Part shown: positions 1 to 9,975 of the stretch, piece by piece
Layout: every line of letters begins with the position of its first letter
Position numbering within the stretch: the stretch's first letter is position 1
Assembly (NCBI GenBank): GCA_032622095.1
Contig: CP136062.1
Coordinates: 124,001-188,000, forward strand
Direction: 5' to 3'
DNA: 64,000 nucleotides
Source: Siphonodentalium dalli
Lineage: Eukaryota; Mollusca; Scaphopoda; Gadilida; Siphonodentaliidae
Position numbers and translations under genes: made by a program
Notes under the pieces: model-generated
The model's input: the letters and a program-made list of their open reading frames with translations, nothing else
Database searches by the model: none
Told to the model about the DNA's origin: nothing

Positions 1-78
1 AGGTATAAACTATATAAATTCATTTAAATGCATTTTTGTGGGGGTTGAATGTTTTTGGTAAAATCAGTTCTTTTGAGT

Positions 79-471
79 ACATATTGAGCGATCATTCAAG
101 CATTTAACATGTCATTTTATTTGTTCATCAGCGATGATTATCTATGTGATTGGGCATGGTATTTAAATGTCATTTTATTTTTTCATCAGCGATGGTTATT
201 CATGACATTTAATGTGTAGTTTAATTTTTCCACAGGGATTGTTATCTATGTGATCGGTTATGGCATTTAATATCTCATTTTATTTTGTCATCAGCGATCG
301 TTATTCATGACTTTTGATGCGTCAATTGTTTTCCTGCAGCCATAATTGTTGCTTTGTGGCTACATATAACATCTCATTTTATGTTTTTTCTTCAACAATG
401 CTCAATTTATGTTTTTTCTTTGGCAATGTTTATTCATGACATTTACCATCTCGTTTTATGTTTTTCCTCAG
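79..471 (+). repeat. Degenerate tandem array carrying copies of the 472 exon's splice acceptor
   Basis: About eight units of 45-60 bp, each ending in a pyrimidine-rich run plus AG (TTGTTCATCAG, TTTTTCATCAG, TTTTTCCACAG, TTTTGTCATCAG, TTTTCCTGCAG) and each starting like the real exon (CGATGATTATCTATGTGAT against CGATGATAATCTTTGTGAA). Units of about 59 and 46 bp alternate. Read from the copied splice edges in the exon's frame, the copies at 131, 190, 235 and 294 stop after about 8-12 codons. Two later units have lost the AG. Confidence 0.75.
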
Positions 472-600
472 CGATGATAATCTTTGTGAATGACCAGGAC
501 AAAACAACAAATTTCTACAATAGTCAGGATTTTAATTACACTGAAACAAACATCATGGCGAAGCGCGTTAACGATTCCATCATCATGGTGCTTAATTCAG
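472..600 (+). CDS. Exon: VWD domain, middle part (mucin-4/mesh-like)
   Basis: This 129-nt exon follows a TTTTTCCTCAG acceptor and ends at CAG|GTAAAG; both edges are phase 1. It encodes about 43 residues beginning MIIFVNDQDK and ending DSIIMVLNSG. The next exon continues at once with FSILMTVG, matching the alternating beta strands in the second half of a VWD domain. There is no Cys, as in the shortened VWD of MUC4/mesh proteins. The frame is open upstream into the intron, but the acceptor and the conserved edge decide the start. The exon edge and its acceptor are repeated several times between positions 80 and 471. Confidence 0.78.
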
Positions 601-1049
601 GTAAAGTTACTATACTGCGTAATTGTGCTGGTACTGGAATCAGTCCATCTGTGTGTCCTTCTGTCCATGGATGCAACTTTGTCCGAGCTTATATTGTTTA
701 ATTGTTCAGTGTATTTTTTTTAAACTTGGCACAGATATTTAATACCATGGGAATTGGTATACTTGGGAACATGACGTCCGTCTGACTTTTTTTAGTGGAG
801 TTATTCCCCTTTTTCAATCTTTTATTCAAATTGAAGAATCTATATCTTCTTGTATTCTATAAGATAGGATACTACTTCAACTGACCATTTATTTTAGGAA
901 GAATAACATTTAAAAAATTAAATTCGTCCCCCCGCTCCCTGACAAGTTGCATGTAAATATAGCAATATATTTATATTGGACTAATATGCACTCCATATTT
1001 GGAAACAATTCTTTTGTTATCTTGGGATAGACGTGTCCTCCTAGAAAAG
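601..1049. other. Intron sequence without recognised feature
   Basis: AT-rich intronic DNA between the 472-600 exon and the 15-bp minisatellite. I see no exon, repeat or RNA signal in it. Confidence 0.6.
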
Positions 1050-1712
1050 ATTGTAGTCCGTAAATATGTAGTCCATTGTAGTTCGTAAATATGTAGTCCG
1101 TCAATATGTAGTCCGTTGTAGTCCGTAAATATGTAGTCCATTGTAGTCCGTAAATATGTAGTCCATTGTAGTTCGTAAATATGTAGTCCGTTGTAGTTCG
1201 TAAATACGTAGTCTGTAAATATGTAGTCCGTTGTAGTTCGTAAATACGTAGTCCATTGTAGTCCGTAAATATATAGTCCATTGTAGTCCGTAAATATGTA
1301 GTCCGTTGTAGTCTGTAAATATGTAGTCCGTAAATATGTAGTCCGTAAATATGTAGTCTGTAAATATGTAGTCTGTAAATATGTAGTCTATAAATATGTA
1401 ATCTCTAAATATGTAGTCTGTAAATATGTAGTCTGTAAATATGTAGTCTGTAAATATGTAGTATATATGTAGTCTGTAAATATGTAGTCTGTAAATATGT
1501 AGTCTGTAAATATGTAGTCTGCAAATATGTAGTCCATTGTAGTCCGTAAATATGTAGTCCGTTGTAGTCCGTAAATATGTAGTCCATTGTAGTCCATAAA
1601 TATGTAGTCTGTAAATATTTAGTCCGTCAATATGTAGTCTGTAAATATGTAGTCTGTATATATGTAGTCTGTAAATATGTAGTCCATTGTAGTCCGTAAA
1701 TATGTAGTCCGT
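1050..1712. repeat. 15-bp minisatellite (GTAGTCYGTAAATAT)
   Basis: About 40 tandem copies of a 15-bp unit GTAGTCCGTAAATAT or GTAGTCTGTAAATAT, mixed with a variant containing GTAGTCCATT. As 15 is a multiple of three, minus-strand frames stay open and give artificial proteins of TDYIF repeats; these are not genes. It lies in the first intron. Confidence 0.95.
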
Positions 1713-1761
1713 CGGCTTTTCAAAGAGACTGGATAGGATAACTTTATTTACAATATACACT

Positions 1762-2030
1762 ACACATACAGTAATGTCCTAAATAATCAACTCCTTAACC
1801 ACAGCGGAATTATGGGTAACTTTTCAGGATTTCAGGATTTGGTCGGAAATATGGCTTGTTGCCATTCATCGGAAAGCTCTCAGTGAGATATCCAAGCCTG
1901 GACATAGTGTGTATAACCCATGGAGAGACCCACATAGGCTGGAGCAGAGGACACTCCGTAGTGCATGCTTCCATCTTGTTGCCATTGATTGGAAAGCTCT
2001 CAGTGAAACTTGGGACAAGTTGTATATTCT
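1762..2030 (+). repeat. Dispersed repeat, copy 1 (starts ACAGTAATGTCCTAAATAAT)
   Basis: The sequence from ACAGTAATGTCCTAAATAAT through GGAAAGCTCTCAGTGAGATA to the AGTGCATGCTTCCATC end recurs at 3165-3360. Parts recur near 8127-8215, 18000-18090, 19574-19675 and 25522-25588. The shared order marks a mobile-element family of a few hundred base pairs. No coding capacity is seen. Confidence 0.7.
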
Positions 2031-2702
2031 ATTTATTACATGATCCAAAACATCGATAAAACATAACTAAATCAACAAATTGGATGTGAAACTAAAATCG
2101 GTTTCTATAAGGCATGCGATGACATTTCACGTAACTATGCGTTCTTTTCCCACGTAAAGAAATAGTCCCAGATAAATAAAATCTCTTTGATGGATTGGAA
2201 AAATATTGGAAGCAATAGTATTTTGAGACATAGCCTATATATTGTAAACAGACTACAAACCGGAAGTCAAAGGACATTATTTCCTGTTATGAAAAGAACG
2301 TTTAATATCACATAATTTGCCCATAAAAGAAGTTTCATAATTACCGGTAAGACACACGTTTAATATCCGCGCGTGCGATGACGTCACGCCGTTCTTCAAA
2401 TGACTTGCGATCGTTGCAGTTTATGATTGTTATTTTCAATGAATAATTCGCGTTGCTTCGCGTTGCTTCGCGTTTATTTAATCATGTGATAAAAGGTGTC
2501 TCACACTCATCCTATTTTATACATAATTTATCAACCTCGTCCACTAAATTCTATTTGCGCCTCGGTAAACCTCGGATCAAATCGAATTTAGTGAACTCGG
2601 TTGATAAATTCTGTATAAAATAGAAACTCATGTGAGATCCTTTATATAATCTTTATAGAATGGGTTTATTGAATGGAATAAGGGTATGATCATGTAATAA
2701 AT
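2031..2702. mobile_element. Non-autonomous DNA element with inverted ends TTTATTACATGATC
   Basis: The segment starts TTTATTACATGATCC and ends GATCATGTAATAAA, an inverted pair. Its interior (CGTTTAATAT, TTATTTCCTG, GACTTCCGGTTT and others) is found in opposite orientation at 7555-7943. A separate palindrome at about 2480-2650 lies inside it near the right end. There is no open frame of note. Class is uncertain; target duplications are not clear. Confidence 0.6.
2480..2650. repeat. Palindromic (hairpin) repeat
   Basis: The left arm with ATTTTATACATAATTTATCA and CTCGTCCACTAAATT is matched in reverse by AATTTAGTGAACTCGG and TGATAAATTCTGTATAAAAT. The loop near 2555-2580 contains CCTCGGTAAACCTCGG. 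A second palindrome with the same plan but different arm sequence is at 7926-8111. Confidence 0.75.
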
Positions 2703-2940
2703 TCCACTATAAACATCTGATTTTCCACAAATCCCAAAAATAACGCCATTATACGCATGACGCATATATTTCTATAGCGCGTATGAATACATAACACACT
2801 AGTTAAAGTGGGTCATACAAAGAGAATTCATCAGAATAATTAAATAATATTGGTGATAAACTCATAAAGTGATCCGTTTTCTTTCTAAATTTAAATTTTT
2901 CTATGACAGATGAGCTTTGACATCACTTTTATGTTTGCAG

Positions 2941-3138
2941 GATTCAGTATTTTGATGACTGTTGGTGTGAAGATGATGACGATTTCTAATGTGGTTCCAG
3001 AGGAACTGAATGGATTAACTACGGGGCTGAGCGGTAACTCCGATGGTGATGCCACAAATGATTTCATAGACCCTGCTGGCAATGAGATACCAGATAACTC
3101 AACAGAACGCGATATATTCTATAGCTTCGGACAAAAAT
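2941..3138 (+). CDS. Exon: C-terminal part of VWD domain
   Basis: A 198-nt exon between TTTATGTTTGCAG and AAAAT|GTAAGT, phase 1 on both sides. Its 66 residues carry the clearest family signature in the window: EELNGLTTGLSGN followed by SDGDATNDFIDPAGNEIPDN and then FYSFGQK. The pattern G-L-x-G-N-x-x-G-D-x-x-x-D-F followed by an 'F-G-x-x-W' end is the standard close of VWD domains. The last base T joins GG of the next exon to make the expected Trp. The upstream ATG at 2910 is intronic and not a start codon. Unlike most of its neighbours, this exon has no copy of its acceptor upstream. Confidence 0.9.
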
Positions 3139-3164
3139 GTAAGTGTCAACAAAGGTACATGCAG

Positions 3165-3400
3165 TAATGCTCTAAATAATCGACTCCTTAACCACAGCAT
3201 AATTATGGGTAACTTTTCATGATTTAGTCGGAAATATGGCTGGTTGCAATTCATCGGAAAGCTCTCACTGAGATGTCCAAGCCTGGATATAGTGTGTCTA
3301 ACCCATAGTGAGCCCCACATAGACCGGAGCAGACGACACTCCGTAGTGCATGCTTCCATCTATGTGAGGCTCCCTGTGGGTTAAACATTAAACTTTATCA
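3165..3400 (+). repeat. Dispersed repeat, copy 2 (related to 1762-2030)
   Basis: Starts GCAGTAATGCTCTAAATAAT and follows copy 1 through GGAAATATGGCTGGTTGCAA, CTCTCACTGAGATGTCC and the ACTCCGTAGTGCATGC block. It then adds a CTATGTGAGGCTCCCTGTGG tail that also appears inverted near 18004. Minus-strand frame 3099-3359 is a by-product of this repeat. Confidence 0.7.
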
Positions 3401-3461
3401 GTGAGGTTTGAGATGGATGTCTAACATTACTGACCAGTCTGGATATAGTGTGTCTGTGATT

Positions 3462-3550
3462 GCAGAACGAGGTCCCCAGAGGGTGAATTTATGGTGGAAA
3501 GATGGTGAATTTAGCATCACTAAATTCACCCTAAGGGAACCTCATTCTGC
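3462..3550. repeat. Palindromic GCAGAATGAGG repeat, copy a
   Basis: Inverted arms GCAGAACGAGGTCCCCAGAG and CCTAAGGGAACCTCATTCTG around a short centre. This is one of at least seven copies of the family in the window. Confidence 0.75.
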
Positions 3551-3598
3551 TGTGGTCTCAACTCTGCTATTAGCCTGCAAATAGCGTGTCTGTCATTT

Positions 3599-4118
3599 GC
3601 AGAATGAGGTCCCCAGAGGGTGAATTTACACTCTTATAACTAATGTGTAGAAACGATTACACATCAAATGTGTAAACCCGGTGAATACACATAGCAATGT
3701 GTAGTTTTACATACAAATACATTGACCAAGGGCCGTTCTACACATAATGTGTATGTTTTGTTACACACAATTGTGTAAGAACGTAGAACTGAACTTACAT
3801 TCTTGTCTACGATATATATGTGTAAGAATCTACACAAAATGTGTATGGGATATGTGTTGATTTTATGCACAACAGTGTGTATAAATGTGTTGAAATTGAC
3901 CCATTTATTGTGTAGAAATTGTTACACAATTTGTGTACGTACATAAAACTACACATATACTACACAAATATGTTTAAGATCAAAAATGAATAATGATTGT
4001 GTAGCAGGGCTCCACATTGTTTGTAGAAAACATACACATTAGTTATAAGAGTGTAGTGACACTATCCCGCATAGCGTGCTAGAATAACTAAATTCACCCT
4101 CTGGGAACCTCATTCTGC
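3599..4118. repeat. Palindromic GCAGAATGAGG repeat, copy b, split by a MITE
   Basis: The left arm (GCAGAATGAGGTCCCCAGAG, then GGTGAATTTA) ends at 3628. The centre and right arm (GTGACACTATCCCGCATAG, CTAAATTCACCCTCTGGGAA) resume at 4056. The interruption is the element at 3629-4053. Removing the insert and one TA gives a sequence like the unbroken copy at 8280-8372. Confidence 0.85.
3629..4053. mobile_element. MITE with 21-bp perfect terminal inverted repeats and TA target duplication
   Basis: 425 bp beginning CACTCTTATAACTAATGTG and ending with the exact inverse, flanked by TA on both sides (3627-3628 and 4054-4055). The interior is dense in ACACA/TGTGT motifs and would fold on itself. A TA duplication with inverted ends is the mark of Tc1/mariner-type insertion, and the lack of a transposase frame makes it non-autonomous. 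The empty site is visible in related repeats in this window (8280-8372). Confidence 0.88.
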
Positions 4119-4290
4119 TTAGGCCGTCAACTGATATGGCAGACCTAGGATCAGATTGAAGTTCCCCAGTTCCTCAATTATGAATTTTATCTTCTGCAAA
4201 TTAGGGGATACAGGAACTTCCTAGAAGGGAAATGTAACTAAAACAATCTTAATTTGATACTATAGATACTTCCCAGAAGATGAGGCCTAA

Positions 4291-4383
4291 GCAGAATGAG
4301 GTCCACAGAGGGTGAATCGAGTGATGCTAGCCCGTTATGCGGGATAGCGTCACTAAATTCACCCTCTGGAGACCTCATTATGC
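4291..4383. repeat. Palindromic GCAGAATGAGG repeat, copy c
   Basis: Arms GCAGAATGAGGTCCACAGAG and CCCTCTGGAGACCTCATTAT around a GATGCTAGCCC centre. On its left is a block (about 4190-4290) containing GGAACTTCCTAGAAGGGAAA that recurs at 8505-8580. The family is therefore part of a larger composite repeat. Confidence 0.75.
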
Positions 4384-5012
4384 AAATGACAGACACGCTA
4401 TTTGCAGGCTTCTCCTCAGTTGAAGTTCGAAGTTCCCCAGTTGAAGTTCGAAGTTCACCCATTAGTCACCTCGATTATGTAATTTATTTTCTGCAAATTA
4501 TGGGCCATAAAAACTGAACAGAAGGGAATAAGTAACTAAAACATGTTAATCTGAGACCGGGCGAGCAGCAACAAACATATATGCATGTACCATAGCCGTT
4601 TATTGATGGATTCCGACAATTTTTGAGTTAATTGTCATGTGCGTCAACTGGACACTGACAATCGGATCTGCCGAGACTTTCTAACCAGAGTTACCTGAGT
4701 TATGGTCCTTAGTTTGTCTATTTTTAGCTATTTTATGACTGCTAGCGCGAAAACATGAACATATGTCAACCGATTCCATACATATTGGAACAATATCTTG
4801 ATTGGGTTAAAAACTAAATAATGTCCAATTTTTTGTACCTGAAGTATGGCCCTTAGTTCTGGATTATGCTTCTTTAGTTCGTTCATTTTTAGTGATTCTT
4901 GGTCGACCAGATTCTCTCTTATAGACAAAAAGCTAGATCAGACCAATATTTGATGTGCAACCCTTGTTTGTTAATGCTGTCATGACGGGAGCTTCCTGAA
5001 ATTTGGTGAAAA
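4384..5012. other. Intron sequence without recognised gene
   Basis: Begins with repeat-related sequence (GTTCGAAGTTCCCCAGTTGA duplicates near 4425-4455), then ordinary AT-rich intron. No exon with in-phase splice sites was found. Confidence 0.5.
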
Positions 5013-6716
5013 CCCTGTACCAACGCATTCTCTTATATATAAAACCCTGTGCCAATGCATTTTCTTATATATAAAACCCTGTGCCAACACATACTCTTAT
5101 ATATAAAACCATGTGCCAACACATTCTCTTATATATAACACCCTGTGCCAACACATTCTCTTATATATAAAACCACGTGCCAATGTTTCTCTTATATATA
5201 AAACCATGTGCCAATGCATTATCTTATATACAAAACCCTGTGCCAGCACATTCTCTTATATATATAAAACCCTGTGCCAGCACATTCAATTATATATATA
5301 CAACCCTGTGCCAATGCTTTCTCTTATATATAAAACCATGTGCCAATGCATTCTCTTATATATAAAACCCTGTGCCAACACCTTCTCTTATATACAAAAC
5401 GCTCTGCCAATGCTTTCTCTTATATATATATAAAACCATGTGCCAATGCATTCTCGTATATATAAAACCCTGTGCCAACACATTCTCTTATATACAAACC
5501 CTGTGCCAACACATTATCTTATATATAAAACCCTGTGCCAACACATTCTCTTATATATAAAACTCTGTGCCAATGCATTATCTTATATATAAACCCTGTG
5601 CCAACACATTCTCTTATACATAAACCCTGTGCCAACACATTCTCTTATATATAAAACCCTGTGCCAATGCTTTGTCTTATATATATAAAACCATGTGCCA
5701 ATGCATTATCTTATATATAAAACCCTGTACCAACACATTCTCTTATATTTAAAACCCTGTGCTAACACATTCTCTTATATATAAAACCCTGTGCCAACAC
5801 ATTCTATTATATACAAACCCTGTGCCAACACCTTCTCTTATATATAAAACCATGTGCCAACACATTCTCTTATATTTAAAACACTGTGCCAACACATTCT
5901 CTTATATATAAACCATGTGCCAACACATTCTCTTATATACAAAACCCTCTGCCAACACATTCTATTATATATAAACCCTGTGCCAATGCATTCTCTTATA
6001 AATAAAACCCTGTGCATTCTCTTATATTTAAAAGCCTGTGCCAACACTGTCTCTTATATATAAACCCTGTGCCAATGCATTCTCTTATAGACAAAAACCC
6101 TGTGCCAACACATTCTCTTATATATAACACCCTGTGCCTACACATTCTCTTATATATAAACCCTGTGTCAATGCATTCTCTTATATATAAAACCCTGTGC
6201 CAAAACATTTTCTTATATATATTAAACCCTGTGCCAATGCATTTTCTTGTGTATAAACCCTGTGCCAACACATTCTCTTATATATATAAAACCCTGTGCC
6301 AACACATTCTCTTATGTTTAAAACCCTGTACCAACATATTCTCTTACATATATAAAACCATTTGCCAATGCATTATCTTATATATAAAACCATTTGCCAA
6401 CACCTTCTCTTATATATAAACCCTGTGCCAAAACATTATCTTATATATAACACACTGTGTCAACACATTCTCCTATATATAAAGCCCTGTACCAACACAT
6501 TCTCTTATATATATGAAACCCTGTCCCAATGCATTCTCCTATATATAAAACCATGTGCCAACACATTCTCTTATATATATAAAACCCTGTGCCAACACCT
6601 TCTCTTATATATAAAATCCTGTGCTAATGCATTCTCTTATATGTGAAACCCTGTGACAACACATTATCTTATAAATAAAACCCTGTGCCAACAAGTTATC
6701 TTATATATATAAAACC
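5013..6716. repeat. 32-bp minisatellite (CCTGTGCCAACACATTCTCT...)
   Basis: About 53 copies of a 32-bp unit with CCCTGTGCCAACACATTCTC followed by TTATATATAAAA; CAACACA and CAATGCA variants alternate. Frames on both strands (such as repeats of KPCANTFSYI) come from the repeat. The unit matches one arm of the hairpin that follows at 6744-6811. Confidence 0.95.
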
Positions 6717-6743
6717 CTAAAAATATTTGCATTGACCTTATAA

Positions 6744-6825
6744 GCCAGTGCATTATGTTATATATACGAGGCTCCCAAAGAAGACTCGCATATATATGAG
6801 AATGCACTGGCACAGGGTTATTAAT
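6744..6825. repeat. Hairpin repeat next to the 32-bp minisatellite
   Basis: Arms GCCAGTGCATTATGTTATAT and ATATATGAGAATGCACTGGC around GAGGCTCCCAAAGAAGACTC, followed by CACAGGGTT. A second copy is at about 17850-17960 without a tandem array beside it. Confidence 0.75.
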
Positions 6826-7248
6826 TCTGCACCAACACATCTCCCATCAAAATCTTTGTTTTATAGGTAACAAATAAGTGGTAAGTGGATGTCCGACCAG
6901 GTAACACATCATGTAGGGTTAGCAAAAATCACACCTAGCATCACGGGATGATAGCAAACAGTCATAATGAAATGCTGGCTGACCCCCGAAAGCTTTTTTA
7001 TATGTCAAATTAGGATAAGCAGAATGATAATGACCTGAAACCAATTAGTCTTATAACATTGTATCACAAAGTGGAAGTTGGTACCAAATGTATGGATGAC
7101 AAGAGAAAGAAGAGGGAATCTGCCAAGCATATGAAAAGAATGGGGGAAATAAGGGAATAGTGACCCAATTTTGTTCTGTCTGAGAAAACCAACCTGTTCA
7201 TCACTTTGAGCAGGATTCATAAAATTATCAAAAACAATGAATTTCATT

Positions 7249-7512
7249 AACATAGGATTACTGAATACTCTAATTATAATACAGTTTGTGAAAAATATAT
7301 TCATCAAAAATACTTCATAAAATATTACTGTACAAAACATGAGTGAATAGCCTCAGTGAACAAGCCTTGAAATAGGGTGTCTGTCATTTGCAGAATGAGG
7401 TCTTGGCACTGAAAGGGTTAACATAGAATTACTGAATAATCTAATTATAATACAGTTTGTGAAAAATATATTCATCAAAAATACTTCATAAAAATATTAC
7501 TGTACAAAACAT
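7249..7512 (+). repeat. Direct repeat of about 92 bp, offset 172 bp
   Basis: AACATAGGATTACTGAATAC at 7249 and AACATAGAATTACTGAATAA at 7421 begin near-identical runs through CAGTTTGTGAAAAATATATT and ACTGTACAAAACAT. The second copy has one extra A. Part of a palindromic-family sequence (TTTGCAGAATGAGGTC) lies between them. Confidence 0.85.
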
Positions 7513-7554
7513 TAATGAATATTCTGAATGAAACAGGAGTATCTATAATAACAA

Positions 7555-7943
7555 TTTATTACATGATCCTACATTTATTCCAGTCAATAAACCCATTCAA
7601 TAAATTGTGATATTAAACGTTCGTTTAATAACAGGAAATACTGCCAGGTGACATTTGACTTCCGGTTTGTCGTCTGATTACATTCCCTATGCTACGTCTC
7701 AAAAATACTATGGCTTCCAACAAACTATAATGAATGATGAGTTTGAAAAGTTATGTCATTAATTATACGCCATTAAATACGCCAAAGAGTCTTTATTTAT
7801 CTGGGACTATTTCTTTACGCGGGCAAACAACGCATATAATTACGTGAAACGTAATCGCTTGCCTTATAGAAGCCGATGTTAGTTTCTCGTCCCATTTGTT
7901 GATTTAAGTATGTTTTGTCGAGGTTTTGGATCATGTAATAAAT
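7555..7943. mobile_element. DNA element related in inverse orientation to 2031-2702
   Basis: Starts TTTATTACATGATCC and ends GGATCATGTAATAAA. The interior (TTAAACGTTCGTTTAATA, GACTTCCGGTTTG, TCTGGGACTATTTCTTTAC, TGTTGATTTAAGTATGTTTT) is the reverse complement of the interior of 2031-2702. No coding frame. Unlike the other copy, its palindrome lies outside the right end. Confidence 0.65.
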
Positions 7944-8111
7944 ATAATCTACAACTCGTCCCCAGTCTATAGCGGAATTTACAAAACTCGTCCAGTAAAT
8001 TATGTCTTAACCTCGCCAAAGGCTCGGTCCAGACCTAATTTACTGGACTCGTTTTGTAAATTCCGCTATAAACTGGGGACTCGTTGTAGATCCTCTATTT
8101 ATTACATGATC
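7926..8111. repeat. Long palindrome with ends GGATCATGTAATAAA
   Basis: Arms run GGATCATGTAATAAATATAA, CTACAACTCGTCCCCAGT, ATAGCGGAATTTACAAAACT and are repeated in reverse up to TTTATTACATGATCC. The loop near 8010-8030 is CTCGCCAAAGGCTCGG. The plan is the same as the palindrome at 2480-2650. The 7926-8288 frame crosses it and is not a gene. Confidence 0.85.
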
Positions 8112-8279
8112 CTACCCTTATGCATGCACACATCCCACAGTGAGCCCCACACAGATGGAAGCAAGCACTACAGAATGTCGCCTGCTCCGCTATATGTGGG
8201 GCTCTCTATGGGTTCTGGTGCCATACTACAGATCGTAGTCCACATGTCCTCAAGCCTGCAAATAGCGTGTCTGTCGTTT

Positions 8280-8372
8280 GCAGAATGAGGTCATCAGAGG
8301 GTGAATTTAGTGATGCTATCCCGCATAGCAGGCTAGCATCACTAAATTCACACTATGTGGACCTCATTCTGC
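8280..8372. repeat. Palindromic GCAGAATGAGG repeat, copy d (unbroken)
   Basis: Arms GCAGAATGAGGTCATCAGAG and CACTATGTGGACCTCATTCT around GATGCTATCCCGCATAGCAG. It serves as an empty-site reference for the MITE at 3629-4053. Confidence 0.8.
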
Positions 8373-9075
8373 TAAAGCCCTCAAATGCTATGGTAGATCT
8401 AGGATCAGATTGAAGTTCCCCAGTTGAAGTTGATGATGTTCACCGGCAACTTCACCCATTGGGCACCTCAATTATGAATTTAACTTCTGCAAATTAGGGG
8501 ATATAGAAACTTCCTAGAAGGGAAATGTAACTGAAACAATGTTAATTTGATACTATAGATACTTTACAGAAGATGAGACCTAAGCAGAATGAAGTCTCCA
8601 GAGGGTGAATTTGGTGATGCTAGCAGGCTTGGCCATACTAAATGTATAAACACCAACTTTTCAACCTTTACTTGGCTAGTAAAATGTTTCAGTTGTCATC
8701 ATTAGAAAAGGCCGACTCATAACGGCTGATGTGCAACCTCTCATCGCCCATCAGCAACAGCCGTTATCACCACGACGATTTGCCTCACATCCACAATGCA
8801 TGCTGATCTACAAAGCTTTGTTTCCAATTAATGCACAGCACATGCTATAAAAGCTGTCTGTTTTTCAGTACTGTAATTTGCAGAATGAGGTCCCCAGAGG
8901 GTAAATTTAGTGACGCAGTGGGCTAGTGTCACCAAATTAATTCTCTGGGGACCTCATTCTGCTTAGGCCCCATCTTCTGGAAAGTATCCATAGTCTCAAA
9001 TTAACATTGTTTTAGTTTCTTTTTCCCCTTCTGTTCAGTTTCTATATACCCTAATTTGCAGAAGATAAAATACAT
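8373..9075. repeat. Intron with repeat remnants, including palindromic copy at 8880-8962
   Basis: 8505-8636 repeats the GGGAAATGTAACTGAAACAA block plus half a palindrome. 8880-8962 is another copy (GCAGAATGAGGTCCCCAGAG ... CTCTGGGGACCTCATTCTGC). 8640-8880 holds nothing I recognise. Confidence 0.6.
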
Positions 9076-9082
9076 AATCGAG

Positions 9083-9975
9083 GTCTTCCAGGGTTGGTGA
9101 GCTCCGATGATACAGTATTCAGGTATCACACTCCCGTAGGGTGCCCCACACAGATTTGAGCAGACGACAGTCATCATTACAATGTTCTCTCTTCCAGGGT
9201 TGGTGAGCGCCTCTGATACAGTATTCAGGCATCACACTCCCGTAGGGTGCCCCACACAGATTCGAGCAGACGACAGTCATCAGTACATTGTTCTCTCTTC
9301 CAGGGTTGGTGAGCGCCTCTGATACAGTATTCAGGTATCACACTCCCGTAGGGTGCCCCACACGGAGTTTAGCAGACGACAGTCATCAGTACATTGTTCT
9401 CTCTTCCAGGGTTGGTGAGCGCCTCTGATACAGTATTCAGGTATCACACTCCAGTAGGGTGCCCCACACGGATTTTAGCAGACGACAGTCATCATTACAT
9501 TGTTCTCTCTTCCAGGGTTGGTGAGCTCCGATGATACAGTATTCAGGTATCACACTCCCGTAGGGTGCCCCACACAGATTTGAGCAGACGACAGTCATCA
9601 TTACATTGTTCTCTCTTCCAGGGTTGGTGAGCTCCGATGATACAGTATTCAGGTATCACACTCCCGTAGGGTGCCCCACACAGATTTGAGCAGACGACAG
9701 TCATCATCACATTGTTCTCTCTTCCAGGGTTGGTGAGCGCCTCTGATACAGTATTCAGGTATCACACTCCCGTAGGGTGCCCCACACAGATTTGAGCAGA
9801 CGACAGTCATCATTACATTGTTCTCTCTTCCAGGGTTGGTGAGCGCCTCTGATACAGTATTCAGGTATCACACTCCCGTAGGGTGCCCCACACAGATTTG
9901 AGCAGACGACAGTCATCATTACATTGTTCTCTCTTCCAGGGTTGGTGAGCTCCGATGATACAGTATTCAGGTATC
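9083..9975 (+). repeat. 106-bp tandem array: nine copies of a splice acceptor plus exon start
   Basis: Copies of TCTTCCAGGGTTGGTGAG begin at 9083, 9190, 9296, 9402, 9508, 9614, 9720, 9826 and 9932, a period of 106-107 bp. Each holds the pyrimidine tract, the AG and the first 36 or so coding bases (through ACAGTATTCAGG). The first eight then go to CACACTCCCGTAGGGTGCC and hit TGA about 23 codons in. The ninth enters the true exon at 9940. Two versions of the coding start alternate (AGCTCCGATGAT and AGCGCCTCTGAT). Confidence 0.93.

Noticed and set aside
1101..1760. 219-codon minus-strand ORF rich in TDYIF
   Set aside because: Frame across a 15-bp minisatellite; the unit length alone keeps it open.
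5113..6646. ORFs on both strands with KPCANTFSYI-like repeats
   Set aside because: Translations of the 32-bp minisatellite, open on both strands.
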